Part shown: positions 25,573 to 35,319 of the stretch, in pieces
Layout of the letters: every line of letters begins with the position of its first letter
How positions within the stretch are numbered: position 1 is the stretch's first letter
NCBI RefSeq assembly: GCF_017313785.1
Contig: NZ_JAFLNL010000005.1
Location: 186,001-250,000, forward strand
DNA length: 64,000 nt
Reading direction: 5' to 3'
From: Flagellimonas aurea
GTDB taxonomy: Bacteria; Bacteroidota; Bacteroidia; Flavobacteriales; Flavobacteriaceae
Position numbers and translations under genes: made by a program
The notes under the pieces: generated by a model
Seen by the model: the letters and a program-made list of their open reading frames with translations, nothing else
Told to the model about the DNA's origin: nothing
Database searches by the model: none

Positions 25573-26394
25573 TTAATAGCAACCCTTACTAAACTTTTCC
25601 CAATCAATATTGGGTGTTTCAGAATACTTTAGCATAACAGCTTTCTGTAAATCATCCTCTATTTTTGCGTAAGAAAATCCATAGATTTCTTCAAACTTTT
25701 CAAATCCGTCCGTCCAAAGTTGTTTGAATTGTCCTATACTATAATGCTCCAATAAATATTGAACGATATATCCTGATTGATGGTAAGCAATCATTTCCGA
25801 TTGATCGTAAAAATTTGAACTTAAATCCTCAATGGGGATTAATTTATTTTCCGCAAGAAGATACCTGTAAATTTCCGCTACAGTATACCCGCTGCAATTG
25901 TTAGCAGCATAGGTTGCCATACCTTCATTAACCCAAGAGCTGCTATTCTCAGGGTAGTCCCAATCCAACATTCCCATCAAATGCATAAGCTCGTGCTCTA
26001 TCGGAGGGTCTACCTCATCTTCTTTTAATACTATATTGACAGTACTCCAGTAGGGATAGGCATTCCCAGTAGCAGTTGTCCCCGTATATTTGAACATTTC
26101 ATCTCGTGAGGACATAACTCGAACATAGATGGTATCAACAAAAGAATCCTTTTTTAAAATTTTTTTGTTGTGTTCGATGGCATTAAAAGTTCGTTTGATC
26201 AACTCCTCCTTATGATCAAATGCATATCCGTTTTCAGGAAAGACAAAATTGACATTCTTGATTAGTTTAGAAACTTTTGTTTCTTTAACCCAACCCTCCT
26301 TATCAGTTGTTTCAGATTGTAACTCTTTTTCAAAACATCCAAACAATGTTGAATGAAAAGCGATTACAAAAATTATCTTGGTTAACTGCTTCAA
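25573..26394 (-). CDS. lipoprotein gluzincin metallopeptidase-like protein
   Basis: From a TTG at 26392-26394 the protein starts MKQLTKIIFVIAFHSTLFGC, a typical lipoprotein signal with lipobox LFGC; a TTG at 26415 would add seven residues. It carries HELMH (an HExxH zinc site) and, about 20 residues later, NEGMATYAANN, where the Glu would be the third ligand as in gluzincins (peptidase MA-like). The rest is helical. It probably acts as an outer-membrane-anchored peptidase. It is upstream of, and tightly linked to, the DinB-like gene. Start choice is uncertain because no ATG fits. Confidence 0.72.
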   Translation of the reverse strand: MKQLTKIIFVIAFHSTLFGCFEKELQSETTDKEGWVKETKVSKLIKNVNFVFPENGYAFDHKEELIKRTFNAIEHNKKILKKDSFVDTIYVRVMSSRDEMFKYTGTTATGNAYPYWSTVNIVLKEDEVDPPIEHELMHLMGMLDWDYPENSSSWVNEGMATYAANNCSGYTVAEIYRYLLAENKLIPIEDLSSNFYDQSEMIAYHQSGYIVQYLLEHYSIGQFKQLWTDGFEKFEEIYGFSYAKIEDDLQKAVMLKYSETPNIDWEKFSKGCY

Positions 26395-26459
26395 AACGAT
26401 AGAATTTTGAAACAAATTAAAATGGAATAATCGCTCGCGGAAAGCTTTAACCGTCTGAA

Positions 26460-27179
26460 TTAGGTGCTAGCACCCGTACTATTTTCCAGTAGTTCACGCC
26501 TGTTGGCTACATTCATTTTACTGTAAATGTTGGTTATGTGGGTCTTTACCGTGCTAAGGCTAATAAAAAGTTCCGTGGCAATTTCTTTGTTGCTCTTGCC
26601 TTGTAAAATTAGATTGCGAACCAAAGTTTCCTGTTTGCTCAACTCGGGCAAAATGTTGTTATCTTGATTTTTTCTTTTCCAAAAAATGGTAAAGCCCAGT
26701 ATCACTACCAGTGTAACAAGACCAACATTCAACCACCTGCTCCATTTTAATTTCTCCGTTACGGCTTCTTGGTTGATGTAGGCCAACTTTTCCTCCAAAA
26801 AAAGATATTCCAATGGCGGAATATTGCTTGCTTTCAATTCCTCCAAAAGTCCTGAATAATACGATGGGTTTTCAGCAATATCCCTATTCAAAAGCTTTTT
26901 CTCCTCCAAAACCCTGATTGCGACAAGCTTTACCTCCAATATTCTTAGAGAATCCCGAGCATAGTCGGTTAATTGCTCTTCCTTGTCATTTTCCGACATT
27001 TGGGCCGATTGCAATGTTTGTTCAAATTTTTTGAACTTCCGCCACTCAATGGATGTCAAGCTTGTGTCCACAGTTTTCGTTTGTGCAAATACTTTTTCCA
27101 AAGAGAAATTTTCCTTTGCATAGGAACGCCCAATGGATAAGAGCACAAACAAGATACAAATGGATGTCGGTCGCTTCAA
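26460..27179 (-). CDS. membrane-anchored LuxR-type regulator
   Basis: The 239-residue protein has an N-terminal signal sequence (MKRPTSICILFVLLSIGRSYA), a helical region of about 120 residues presumably outside the membrane, one membrane helix at about 148-166 (LNVGLVTLVVILGFTIFW), then a cytoplasmic LuxR helix-turn-helix (LSKQETLVRNLILQGKSNKEIATELFISLSTVKTHITNIYSKM). This places the DNA-binding domain on the membrane with a periplasmic sensor, a one-component signalling layout. The start is TTG at 27177-27179. No target can be named; flanking genes are a serine hydrolase and a lipoprotein peptidase. Confidence 0.78.
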   Translation of the reverse strand: MKRPTSICILFVLLSIGRSYAKENFSLEKVFAQTKTVDTSLTSIEWRKFKKFEQTLQSAQMSENDKEEQLTDYARDSLRILEVKLVAIRVLEEKKLLNRDIAENPSYYSGLLEELKASNIPPLEYLFLEEKLAYINQEAVTEKLKWSRWLNVGLVTLVVILGFTIFWKRKNQDNNILPELSKQETLVRNLILQGKSNKEIATELFISLSTVKTHITNIYSKMNVANRRELLENSTGAST

Positions 27180-27222
27180 AATTGTCAGTGTTTGGATTAA
27201 ATTTCCACAAAAATCACGAAGT

Positions 27223-28302
27223 TCACAAATCTAAAAGTGCATCGATACCCTCATCCAAAATCAGTTGAACTTTGGGGTCCGTGCAATTAGTTAGGATGGC
27301 AACCACTTTTTCCTGTTCGGGATATACAAAAAGATTGGTGTACGCTCCCACGCTATTACCCACATGCCCAACAAATGCCCTGCCCTTTGCATCTTGGCTC
27401 ACCTGAAAGCCAAGACCGTAGTGTGTAGGTTTACCATTTACAATTTGAGAGGCAAGCAACTGCTCATAGGTTTCGCTTTTCAATAATTTTCGCACCAAAA
27501 TCGCCTGTCCCAGTTGCGCAACATCGTCGCAGGTAGACAAATAGCCTCCACCTGCCAATTTGTAGGTATTGTTTACCTCTACGGCTTCAGTAAAACACAG
27601 TGACCTTTTAGTATAGAATTCGGCTTTGTTCTCGACTGCGCTCGAACTGACATCGAAATCCTCTGGAGAAAAGGTGTTTTTCAATCCCAAGGGCATCAAA
27701 ATATTCTCTTTTACATATTTCTCAAATGGCATACCGCTAGCTTCTTGCATGGCCAAGGACAGCAATACAAAATCAAAACTGTTATAGAGATAGCTTGTGC
27801 CAGGTTCAAAAAACAAAGGGTCGTCTTTAAAAATTCTGATTCCATCTTTGATGGTATAATCATTATTCAGAGCGTATTCCTTGCCTCGGTATCCTCGAAT
27901 GCCAGCAGTGTGACTTGCCAATTGCCGAAGCGTGAAATCATACTGCTTTTTAGGGTAGTAAGGCACATAGGCGTAGAAGGATTCATCCAAATCCAACATA
28001 CCGTCCTCAACCATTTTGCCTAAAACCAATCCTGTGATGCATTTGGAAATACTCGCGATTCGGAAAATCGTATGCTTCGGATGGACCTTGATTTTCTTAT
28101 CAATATCAGCAAAACCATACCCTTTTTGAAGCACTTTTTTACCGCTGTCCAATACCGTAACGGCCAGACCTGGCACCTTCTTCTCCGCTACCAGATTATG
28201 GAAAAGTACATCCGCCCTTTCCAATCCCATTAGGCCCTCGATTGATTCGACCTTGGGAAACGGAGAAAATAGATTTTTGATATGTGCAAAAAGATTTCCC
28301 AA
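27223..28302 (-). CDS. class C beta-lactamase-fold serine hydrolase
   Basis: The 359-residue protein has the SxxK nucleophile motif in FRIASISKCITGLV, a tyrosine motif in YLYNSFDFV and HVGNS in place of the KTG triad. This is the penicillin-binding-protein-like group that includes esterases and D-Ala carboxypeptidases. No clear signal peptide is seen from the TTG start at 28300-28302; an ATG 24 codons later is possible. A dispersed repeat (27630-27652) sits in frame within it and encodes SSSAVE. The substrate is unknown. A secreted relative is encoded at 56843-58120. Confidence 0.82.
   Translation of the reverse strand: MGNLFAHIKNLFSPFPKVESIEGLMGLERADVLFHNLVAEKKVPGLAVTVLDSGKKVLQKGYGFADIDKKIKVHPKHTIFRIASISKCITGLVLGKMVEDGMLDLDESFYAYVPYYPKKQYDFTLRQLASHTAGIRGYRGKEYALNNDYTIKDGIRIFKDDPLFFEPGTSYLYNSFDFVLLSLAMQEASGMPFEKYVKENILMPLGLKNTFSPEDFDVSSSAVENKAEFYTKRSLCFTEAVEVNNTYKLAGGGYLSTCDDVAQLGQAILVRKLLKSETYEQLLASQIVNGKPTHYGLGFQVSQDAKGRAFVGHVGNSVGAYTNLFVYPEQEKVVAILTNCTDPKVQLILDEGIDALLDL
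27630..27652. repeat. dispersed palindromic element, copy 1 (inside a serine hydrolase gene)
   Basis: TCTCGACTGCGCTCGA at 27630-27645 is identical to 29124-29139, and the TGACA/CGACA tail is alike. The core CTCGA...TCGAG-like arms make a small hairpin. It is read in frame and gives the residues SSAVE. Confidence 0.7.
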
Positions 28303-28377
28303 AATTAGATTTGAACTCCGAAAATAGCGAGAAATATTAAAGTTGAAGAGGAATAATGTTATTGTTTTGGGCGTGAA

Positions 28378-29181
28378 TCAGTCCTGAAAAATCAACCTGC
28401 CCGTAAACAATTCTTCAACATCCACTTCGGGAGGTGTATTTACACTGATCACATTTCCCGTTCCACGAACAACCCCGCTCAATCGTTGCTGCGGATTTAC
28501 AAAAACATCGTTGGACCCTCTGTGGTTTACCGTTACATTTTCTGAAACCAGTGCTTCAGCCTCAATTCTGGAATCACCAGCCGCAACACTTACATTAAAG
28601 TTTTCGGCACTGCCCCGTAGTTTGAAATAGGCTATCCCATTCACAACAATCCTTACCGTAGTTGAATTTAGGTTTAAATCAAAAGAACCATCCGTGGTTT
28701 CCGTATCAGGATTATTGAAGCTTTCCGCTATCAAATTCAAACTTGGATATTCCAATATACCATCACTGGAAATCAATAATCCCGTGCCGCTTCGGATTTC
28801 AGTAATGTTGGGCGAGGTAATATATACGGTGGTCAAACCGTAATCCCGAACAAAGTTGCAACTGTTTTCATTACGTAGCACAAGACGGTTATCCTCCACT
28901 ACCGCAGAAACATCGTTAAAAAGATATTCGCCCGTTTCCACTTCCACTTGTTGTTCATCACCCTGTTTCAAGACCACCTTCAGGTTTTCAAAAACCGTAA
29001 TCGTGTTAAATTCAGAAACATCAACTGGTCGCCTTACTATATCGCCAGCATTTTGAAAACAATCGGGCACATTATCACCATTGCAGGAAATCAGAATTAG
29101 AGAAATAGCCAACGTAAAGCACCTCTCGACTGCGCTCGAGGCGACAACTACTTCCTTATAAAATTTTCTCAATACTAGCAT
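28378..29181 (-). CDS. DUF2807 (head GIN domain) lipoprotein
   Basis: The 267-residue protein begins with a long N-region, then FTLAISLILISC, a lipobox with Cys33. The mature part is the DUF2807 beta-repeat type: FNTITVFENLKVVLKQGDEQQVEVETGEY opens the domain and later GSFDLNLNST, GDSRIEA and GSNDVFVNPQQRL form the strands. The function of the family is not established; an envelope location is clear. The N-region contains dispersed repeat copy 2 in frame (VVASSAVERC), which makes it about 20 residues longer than normal for a lipoprotein signal. Confidence 0.8.
   Translation of the reverse strand: MLVLRKFYKEVVVASSAVERCFTLAISLILISCNGDNVPDCFQNAGDIVRRPVDVSEFNTITVFENLKVVLKQGDEQQVEVETGEYLFNDVSAVVEDNRLVLRNENSCNFVRDYGLTTVYITSPNITEIRSGTGLLISSDGILEYPSLNLIAESFNNPDTETTDGSFDLNLNSTTVRIVVNGIAYFKLRGSAENFNVSVAAGDSRIEAEALVSENVTVNHRGSNDVFVNPQQRLSGVVRGTGNVISVNTPPEVDVEELFTGRLIFQD
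29124..29146. repeat. dispersed palindromic element, copy 2 (in a lipoprotein signal region)
   Basis: This has the same 16-base core as the copy at 27630-27645, followed by GGCGACA. It lies in the same orientation and reading frame relative to its host gene, again coding SSAVE. Confidence 0.7.
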
Positions 29182-29195
29182 CTAAAATCTTAATA

Positions 29196-30296
29196 CTATA
29201 ATCTTACCCCTATTCCAAATTCAACAGCTTCCGCCTTAGCCCCATGTGATTTTAAGGTGAGTGCTCCAAAAACCTTATCTCCAAAATAACGTTTCATCCC
29301 GATCCGATTGTACATTCTTCCTTCAAAATCAAAAGGGTAATACACATAATACCCCAATTGTGCCACCACGCTCATTTTGTTCACAAAAAGTTCGTGGCCC
29401 AAAAATACCCCTACCCGTTTGTAATCGGTATCAGAAGCAACGTCCAATTCGGGAAAAGCGATGGATTGATATCGAATCAGTTCTTTTAAAAAGTTGGAAA
29501 AGAAAACATCGGTGCCCAATTGAATGGCACTACGTTTGCCCAGACGCTTATCGGCATATGCAGAAACAATGGCAAATCCATATCTCCCCATATTAATCAC
29601 GTCGCTTTCGTTGGCACCGCCACGCAATACCAAATTATATCGAATTGGTTCTCTAATTTCCCCCGTCAATTTCGGTTTTAAATATTCGTAGCTAGTGTCA
29701 CTATCCAAAGTATAGTTCAGACCCAAATTGAATGCAAACGTATTGGTGGATGTATTGGGTGCCTTAAAATTGGCATTGGAATAGTGAATAAAGGATAACC
29801 CCGCATGCATACCCAATCCTGCCACAATATTCTCTTTGTGGTAATTAAGCATCAATAGGGTACTGCTCAAAATATGGCTTCCGTAGGCGTTGTTCCTAAA
29901 ATTTTCTTCCTTATCATATGGATTGGTATTGTACGCCAACCCCTGTGCCACCCGCAACTGTACATTTCTTTTCAGAAGATAGAAGTTATAGTGACCATAC
30001 AACCCAAAATGTTCCCCGAGGGTAGTATTATTGGTGTTTTGATAAGCAAAAGTGAAACCCGTATCGGGATAACCAAAATCGGCTTCCCATTCCTTATGCC
30101 CGTACGTTTTTCGGCTCACCCCTAAAATAATGCCTCCTGGATGATTGGTGATCAAGTGGGAAATGTCGGGATTGTGCAAAAGGATGGAGCCATAGAACTG
30201 GGTTACGTCCAAAACGTATTTTTTGGGCACTTCGTTGGTTTGGGAAATTCCAAAGAACGAAATTGAAAACAACAATAGGCTAAGTAGGTACCTCAT
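29196..30296 (-). CDS. outer-membrane protein, acyloxyacyl hydrolase / PagL-like
   Basis: The 366-residue protein has a signal peptide (MRYLLSLLLFSISFFGISQ) and alternating beta-strands throughout, ending in FGIGVRL. The segment GLSFIHYSNANFKAPN resembles the His-x-Ser active site of PagL-type lipid A 3-O-deacylases and acyloxyacyl hydrolases, which remodel lipid A. The Glu of the PagL triad is not obvious at its usual place, so catalysis is unsure. It ends 14 bases before the DUF2807 lipoprotein gene, same direction, so the two may be co-transcribed. Confidence 0.65.
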   Translation of the reverse strand: MRYLLSLLLFSISFFGISQTNEVPKKYVLDVTQFYGSILLHNPDISHLITNHPGGIILGVSRKTYGHKEWEADFGYPDTGFTFAYQNTNNTTLGEHFGLYGHYNFYLLKRNVQLRVAQGLAYNTNPYDKEENFRNNAYGSHILSSTLLMLNYHKENIVAGLGMHAGLSFIHYSNANFKAPNTSTNTFAFNLGLNYTLDSDTSYEYLKPKLTGEIREPIRYNLVLRGGANESDVINMGRYGFAIVSAYADKRLGKRSAIQLGTDVFFSNFLKELIRYQSIAFPELDVASDTDYKRVGVFLGHELFVNKMSVVAQLGYYVYYPFDFEGRMYNRIGMKRYFGDKVFGALTLKSHGAKAEAVEFGIGVRL

Positions 30297-30315
30297 GGGG
30301 CACTAAAGTAGGAAA

Positions 30316-31269
30316 TTAAAAAAGTTCCTTGGCAATGGCCTTCACATTATCTGATTTGCCCATGGAATAATAATGGAGCACTGGCACGCCTGCTTCCCTT
30401 AATTCCTTGGACTGCTGAATGGCCCATTCCACGCCAACTTGACGTACAGCTTGGTTATCCTTACACGCCTCGACCGCATTGATCAAATCCTCGGGAAGAT
30501 CTATACTGAAAACATGGGGCAACACCTGGAGGTGTCTTTTAACCGCTATCGGTTTTATCCCAGGAATTATCGGCACATTAATTCCCATTTCGCGGGCAGC
30601 TTTTACAAAGGCAAAGAATTTTTGATTGTCAAAAAACATCTGGGTCACCACGTAGTCGGCTCCCAAATCCACTTTTTGTTTCAACCGTTTTAGGTCGGAT
30701 TGCAAGGATGGGGCCTCCATATGCTTTTCTGGATAGCCTGCCACACCGATACAAAAACTGCTCAAATCGCTCGACTCAATGGTATCGTGCAGATAATTAC
30801 CCTCGTTGATATCTTGGATTTGTTTCACCAAATCCGTGGCATATTGATGTCCACCTTTGGTGGGAGTAAAATATTTCTCCTCTTTTCGGGCATCACCGCG
30901 AAGGGCCATCACATTTTCTATTTCCAGATACTGGCAATCCACCAAAAGATACTCGGTCTCCTCTTTGGTAAATCCACCACAAAGCACATGGGGGACAGTA
31001 TCAACATCATATTTGTGTTTTAATGATGCGCAAATGCCCAATGTCCCTGGACGGGTACGGGTCAATTTTTTGTCCAACAGCCCATCTTTTTCCTTGTAAA
31101 CGTATTCCTCCCTTGAAGTGGTCACATCAATAAAAGGAGGTTTGAACTCCATCAAAGGGTCTATGTTAGTATAGAGTTCTTGAATACTTTTCCCCTTTAC
31201 GGGCGGCACAATTTCAAAACTGAAAAGCGTTTCCCCGTTTGCTTTTTTTATGTGATCGGTAATTTTCAT
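30316..31269 (-). CDS. metF: methylenetetrahydrofolate reductase
   Basis: MetF reduces 5,10-methylene-THF to 5-methyl-THF, the methyl donor for MetH. The 317-residue TIM-barrel protein has FSFEIVPPVKGKS at the N-terminus (the first Glu is catalytic), FIDVTTSREEYVYK, ALRGDARKEEKYF and GADYVVTQMFFDNQKFF, all typical. It lies three bases after the metH C-terminal gene and is the last gene of the metH(N)-metH(C)-metF unit, so it should be controlled by the SAM-I riboswitch at 35037-35175. Confidence 0.96.
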   Translation of the reverse strand: MKITDHIKKANGETLFSFEIVPPVKGKSIQELYTNIDPLMEFKPPFIDVTTSREEYVYKEKDGLLDKKLTRTRPGTLGICASLKHKYDVDTVPHVLCGGFTKEETEYLLVDCQYLEIENVMALRGDARKEEKYFTPTKGGHQYATDLVKQIQDINEGNYLHDTIESSDLSSFCIGVAGYPEKHMEAPSLQSDLKRLKQKVDLGADYVVTQMFFDNQKFFAFVKAAREMGINVPIIPGIKPIAVKRHLQVLPHVFSIDLPEDLINAVEACKDNQAVRQVGVEWAIQQSKELREAGVPVLHYYSMGKSDNVKAIAKELF

Positions 31270-31272
31270 CGG

Positions 31273-33951
31273 TTATTCATCTACAATATTAGGTGCTAGC
31301 CACTTTTGGGCTTCCTCTAGTTTCATGTTTTTTCTTTCGGCAAAATCCTGTACTTGGTCCTGTTCTATTTTTCCCAATCCAAAATACTTGGTTTCGGGGT
31401 GACCAAAATAGTATCCACTTACACTTGCGGCAGGCCACATGGCCAAACTTTCGGTCAATTTCACCCCTATTTCGTCCTCAACGCCCATCATTTCCCAAAT
31501 GGTCAATTTTTCCAAATGGTCGGGGCATGCGGGATAACCTGGAGCAGGTCGGATTCCACGATATTTTTCCTTGATCAGTTCAGTGTTGTCCAAATCCTCG
31601 TCAACGGTATAGCCCCAGTATTTGGTCCGCACCTCTTTGTGGAGGTATTCGGCAAAAGCCTCCGCGAACCTATCCGCCAAGGCTTTGATCATAATGGAAT
31701 TGTAATCATCGTGGTTCTTCTCGAACTCGGCGGCCAATTCCTGCGTCCCAAATCCCGTGCTTACACAAAAACAGCCGATATAATCCTGAATTCCTGAATC
31801 TTTTGGCGCAATAAAATCAGCCAAAGCGATATTGGGCACCCCTTCGCGTTTTTTCAATTGTTGGCGTAGGGTCCTAAAAATGAAGGTTTTTCCGTTCTTG
31901 TCAACCTCAATATCATCTTCACCCACCTGATTGGCAGGAAACAGTCCGAAAATGGCCTTGGCCTTCAATAATCTTTCATCTAAAATACGTTTCAAAAGTA
32001 CTTTGGCATCCTTAAAAAGCTCCTTGGCCTGTTCCCCGACGACCTCATCGGTCAAAATATCGGGATATTTACCGTGCAGGTCCCAACTTCGGAAGAACGG
32101 CGACCAATCGATGAATTCCTCCAATTCGGTCAGGTCAAAATCATCCCAGACCTCTATGCCCAACTGGTTCGGTTTTTTGATGTCCGATGGATTCCAATTG
32201 ATTTGTAATTTGTTCTTTCGGGCTTCCTCCAAGGTTAAATACTCCTTTTGCTTTCCACGCTTTAAAAATTTCTCCCTAAAACTTTCATAGTCCAGCTTGA
32301 TGTCTTTTTTATACTTCGTAGAAGTCTCACCCTGAAGCAAATCGCCCACTACGGTTACGGCCCTAGAGGCATCGTTCACGTGTACCACCGCTTGACTGTA
32401 CTGCGGATCTATTTTAACCGCGGTATGCGCCTTACTGGTCGTGGCGCCGCCAATCAATAAGGGAACATCGAAGTTTTGACGCTCCATCTCCTTGGCCAAA
32501 AACACCATTTCATCCAAAGAAGGGGTGATCAATCCGCTCAAGCCGATGATATCCACTTTTTCTTCCTTGGCCTTGTTGATGATTTTTTCTGGTGGCACCA
32601 TCACGCCCATATCCACAATCTGATAATTGTTGCAGGCCAGGACAACGCTCACAATATTCTTTCCAATATCGTGGACATCTCCTTTTACCGTCGCCATTAA
32701 TATTTTACCAGCTGGTTTGGACTTTTCATCCTTTGCCGCTTCAATATACGGGGTAAGATAGGCCACGGCCTTTTTCATCACTCGGGCGGACTTCACCACC
32801 TGTGGCAGGAACATTTTTCCGTTTCCGAACAAATCTCCGACCACATTCATGCCTGCCATTAGGTTGCCCTCGATTACTTCCAAAGGTTTTGCGGCCTTTT
32901 GACGGGCTTCTTCCACATCTTCGATAATATATTGGTCAATCCCTTTGACCAAGGCCCGTGTTATACGGTCTTGGAGTGGCTCCTCGCGCCAAGAGAGGTC
33001 TACCTTGCTTTCCCTTTCCTTGCCCACCACGGTCTCGGCAAATTCCAAAAGGCGTTCGGTGGCATCTTCGCGCCTATTGAGCAACACGTCTTCTACATGT
33101 TCCAACAAATCTTTGGGGATATCATCGTAAACCTCCAACATAGTTGGGTTCACGATGCCCATATTCATTCCAGCTTTTATGGCGTGGAACAAAAAAGCAG
33201 AATTGATGGCTTCCCGCACTGGATTGTTTCCCCTAAAAGAGAACGAAACATTGCTCACTCCGCCACTTACACTACAATAGGGCAGGTTTTCGCGCACCCA
33301 GCGCGTACCTTCGATAAAATCGATGGCGTTGTTCCTGTGCTCGTCCATTCCCGTAGCGACGGGAAAAATATTCAGGTCAAAAATGATATCTTCTGGTGGA
33401 AAGTCCACCTCCTCTACCAAAATATCGTAGGAACGTTTCGCGATTTCGATACGACGTTCATAGGTATCCGCTTGGCCCACCTCGTCGAAGGCCATGACGA
33501 TAACGGCGGCACCATAGCGTTTAATCAACTTGGCATGGCGCACAAACTCTTCCTTTCCTTCTTTTAGGCTGATAGAGTTTACCACACATTTTCCTTGCAC
33601 CACTTGAAGTCCTGCCTCAATAATTTCCCATTTGGAACTATCGATCATGATGGGTACTCGGGCAATATCGGGTTCGGATACAATCAAATTGAGAAACCTG
33701 ACCATGGCTTCCTTGCCATCTATCAGACCATCATCCATATTGATGTCTATGATCTGGGCGCCACCTTCCACTTGTTCACGGGCAATATCGAGTGCCTCAT
33801 CGAACTTTTCTTCCTTGATCAGTCTTAAAAACCGTTTGGAACCTGCCACATTGGTGCGTTCCCCCACATTGATGAAATTACTTTCGGGGGTAACGACCAA
33901 GGGCTCGAGGCCGCTCAGTTTTAAGTATCGTTGTTCGTTTTTCGTTGCCAT
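31273..33951 (-). CDS. metH: methionine synthase, folate/B12/reactivation part
   Basis: This 892-residue product is the C-terminal three quarters of cobalamin-dependent methionine synthase: the methyl-THF-binding domain (about 15-300; [27 protein letters not shown]), the B12-binding cap and Rossmann domain ([12 protein letters not shown], with the cobalt-ligand His, then [13 protein letters not shown]), and the C-terminal SAM-binding reactivation domain ([27 protein letters not shown]). The homocysteine-binding domain is a separate gene directly upstream, 9 bases away. The two products must assemble or work in trans. No frame break is involved: each part has its own ATG and stop. Confidence 0.96.
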   Translation of the reverse strand: MATKNEQRYLKLSGLEPLVVTPESNFINVGERTNVAGSKRFLRLIKEEKFDEALDIAREQVEGGAQIIDINMDDGLIDGKEAMVRFLNLIVSEPDIARVPIMIDSSKWEIIEAGLQVVQGKCVVNSISLKEGKEEFVRHAKLIKRYGAAVIVMAFDEVGQADTYERRIEIAKRSYDILVEEVDFPPEDIIFDLNIFPVATGMDEHRNNAIDFIEGTRWVRENLPYCSVSGGVSNVSFSFRGNNPVREAINSAFLFHAIKAGMNMGIVNPTMLEVYDDIPKDLLEHVEDVLLNRREDATERLLEFAETVVGKERESKVDLSWREEPLQDRITRALVKGIDQYIIEDVEEARQKAAKPLEVIEGNLMAGMNVVGDLFGNGKMFLPQVVKSARVMKKAVAYLTPYIEAAKDEKSKPAGKILMATVKGDVHDIGKNIVSVVLACNNYQIVDMGVMVPPEKIINKAKEEKVDIIGLSGLITPSLDEMVFLAKEMERQNFDVPLLIGGATTSKAHTAVKIDPQYSQAVVHVNDASRAVTVVGDLLQGETSTKYKKDIKLDYESFREKFLKRGKQKEYLTLEEARKNKLQINWNPSDIKKPNQLGIEVWDDFDLTELEEFIDWSPFFRSWDLHGKYPDILTDEVVGEQAKELFKDAKVLLKRILDERLLKAKAIFGLFPANQVGEDDIEVDKNGKTFIFRTLRQQLKKREGVPNIALADFIAPKDSGIQDYIGCFCVSTGFGTQELAAEFEKNHDDYNSIMIKALADRFAEAFAEYLHKEVRTKYWGYTVDEDLDNTELIKEKYRGIRPAPGYPACPDHLEKLTIWEMMGVEDEIGVKLTESLAMWPAASVSGYYFGHPETKYFGLGKIEQDQVQDFAERKNMKLEEAQKWLAPNIVDE

Positions 33952-33960
33952 AAACTTAAA

Positions 33961-34962
33961 CTATGCTGTGGTCAGAAGTTTTCTTGGTTGATAATCCTTT
34001 ACGACATCGGCGATGGCCTTGATATGCTCTGGAGTGGTTCCGCAACAGCCGCCTACGATATTTACCAATCCTTTTTCTACATATTCCTTAATCTGTGCTG
34101 CCATTTGAGCTGGGGTTTCGTCATACTCGCCAAAGGCATTGGGCAATCCCGCATTGGGGTGGGCCGAAATGGCGAATTCTGATTTTGCCGAAACTACTTC
34201 CAAATGGGGAACCAATTGTTTGGCACCCAATGCACAGTTGAATCCCACGGATAAAATCGGGATATGCGATATGGATATCAAAAAGGCTTCTGCTGTTTGA
34301 CCCGACAGTGTTCTTCCCGAAGCATCGGTAATGGTTCCACTGACCATTACGGGTACTTCTATATTTCTATCTTCCTTCACTTCTTCAATTGCAAAAAGTG
34401 CCGCTTTGGCGTTCAGCGTATCAAAAATGGTCTCTACCAACAAAATATCAGCTCCACCATCGAGCAGGGCCTCAATCTGTTGTTTATATGCGATACGGAG
34501 TTCATCAAAAGAAATGGCCCTAAATCCAGGATCGTTCACATCTGGGGACATACTGGCGGTTTTATTGGTGGGGCCAATGCTTCCCGCCACAAACCTTGGT
34601 TTGCCTGGGTTCTTTTTCGTGAATTCTTCGGCCACTTGCTTTGCAATCTTGGCGGATTCGTAATTCAGTTCGTATACCAATTCTTCCATGTCATAGTCTG
34701 CCATGGCAATGGTGGTACCCGAAAATGTATTGGTTTCAATAATATCGGCCCCTGCCTCCAAAAATTTTCGATGGATTTCCTTAACAGCTTCTGGCTGTGT
34801 CAAAGACAACAGGTCGTTGTTTCCTTGCAGGTCACTTGGCCAATCTTTGAATCGCTCTCCCCTAAAATCCGCTTCTTGGAATTTATAGCGCTGCAGCATG
34901 GTGCCCATGGCTCCATCCAGCACCAAAATCCGTTTCTTCAATATGTCTTCAATATTTTCCAT
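33961..34962 (-). CDS. metH: methionine synthase, homocysteine-binding part
   Basis: The 333-residue protein is the betaine-homocysteine-methyltransferase-like N-terminal domain of Met[17 protein letters not shown] opens the barrel, and the zinc cysteines are visible in [10 protein letters not shown] and in the [11 protein letters not shown] pair. I start it at the ATG 34960-34962 ([11 protein letters not shown]); a longer frame to 35001 adds residues unlike the family. It is the first gene after the SAM-I riboswitch. A split MetH is normal for many Bacteroidota, so this is not a frameshift. Confidence 0.94.
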   Translation of the reverse strand: MENIEDILKKRILVLDGAMGTMLQRYKFQEADFRGERFKDWPSDLQGNNDLLSLTQPEAVKEIHRKFLEAGADIIETNTFSGTTIAMADYDMEELVYELNYESAKIAKQVAEEFTKKNPGKPRFVAGSIGPTNKTASMSPDVNDPGFRAISFDELRIAYKQQIEALLDGGADILLVETIFDTLNAKAALFAIEEVKEDRNIEVPVMVSGTITDASGRTLSGQTAEAFLISISHIPILSVGFNCALGAKQLVPHLEVVSAKSEFAISAHPNAGLPNAFGEYDETPAQMAAQIKEYVEKGLVNIVGGCCGTTPEHIKAIADVVKDYQPRKLLTTA

Positions 34963-35036
34963 AGTACAATTTCCCTTCAAAAAAGGATGTAACGATATCA
35001 AGAAATGTTTGGAAGATACTGCGAAGTATTCTATAC

Positions 35037-35175
35037 GTTATCCTTCCCCTTTGGCAGGATTATGCTCCGTACCTTCCCGATACTGTTTCAGGACAAGGGT
35101 AGAATGTAGCACCTTCTCGAGGTCGAGGGTTGCTAAGGCTTCGCAGGGTCCAATCCCTCCACCTTTCTTGATAAC
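35037..35175 (-). promoter_or_regulatory. SAM-I (S-box) riboswitch upstream of metH-metF
   Basis: On the minus strand, P1 is closed by GTTATC (35175-35170) with GATAAC (35042-35037). In order come AAGAAAGGTGGAGGGA, the AAGCC/TAGCAACCC block and AGAAGGTGCTA, all S-box hallmarks. The arm after the GGTGCTA segment is enlarged, holding a long hairpin-rich insert. A weak -7-like box (TTTCTTTG, 35211-35204) with a TTG 20 bases upstream could give the transcript. No U-tract terminator follows, so control may be on translation. The 357-base stretch 34963-35319 contains this element and the terminator at 35271-35298. Confidence 0.93.
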
Positions 35176-35270
35176 ACTTTCAATTTATTAATGAACTGAA
35201 CTGCAAAGAAACGGCACTCGTAAACGAAAAGCAAAAAATGCCCTTGAATTTTTAGAAATACAACAATAAA

Positions 35271-35298
35271 AAAACGGATTGATCGCTCAACCCGTTTT
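35271..35298 (-). terminator. terminator after the SDR gene
   Basis: AAAACGG / CCGTTTT hairpin with an A tract on the plus strand, giving a U tract on the transcript, 22 bases after the SDR stop. Confidence 0.65.
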
Positions 35299-35319
35299 CT
35301 TCAATGTTCTGTTATGTTC

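Noticed and set aside
31273-34962. Frameshifted metH pseudogene
   Set aside because: Both parts have complete domains, own starts and stops, and the split is a known arrangement in Bacteroidota.
34264-34992. Long open frame on the plus strand opposite metH
   Set aside because: It mirrors the codon structure of the clearly conserved metH gene and has no domain or signal of its own.
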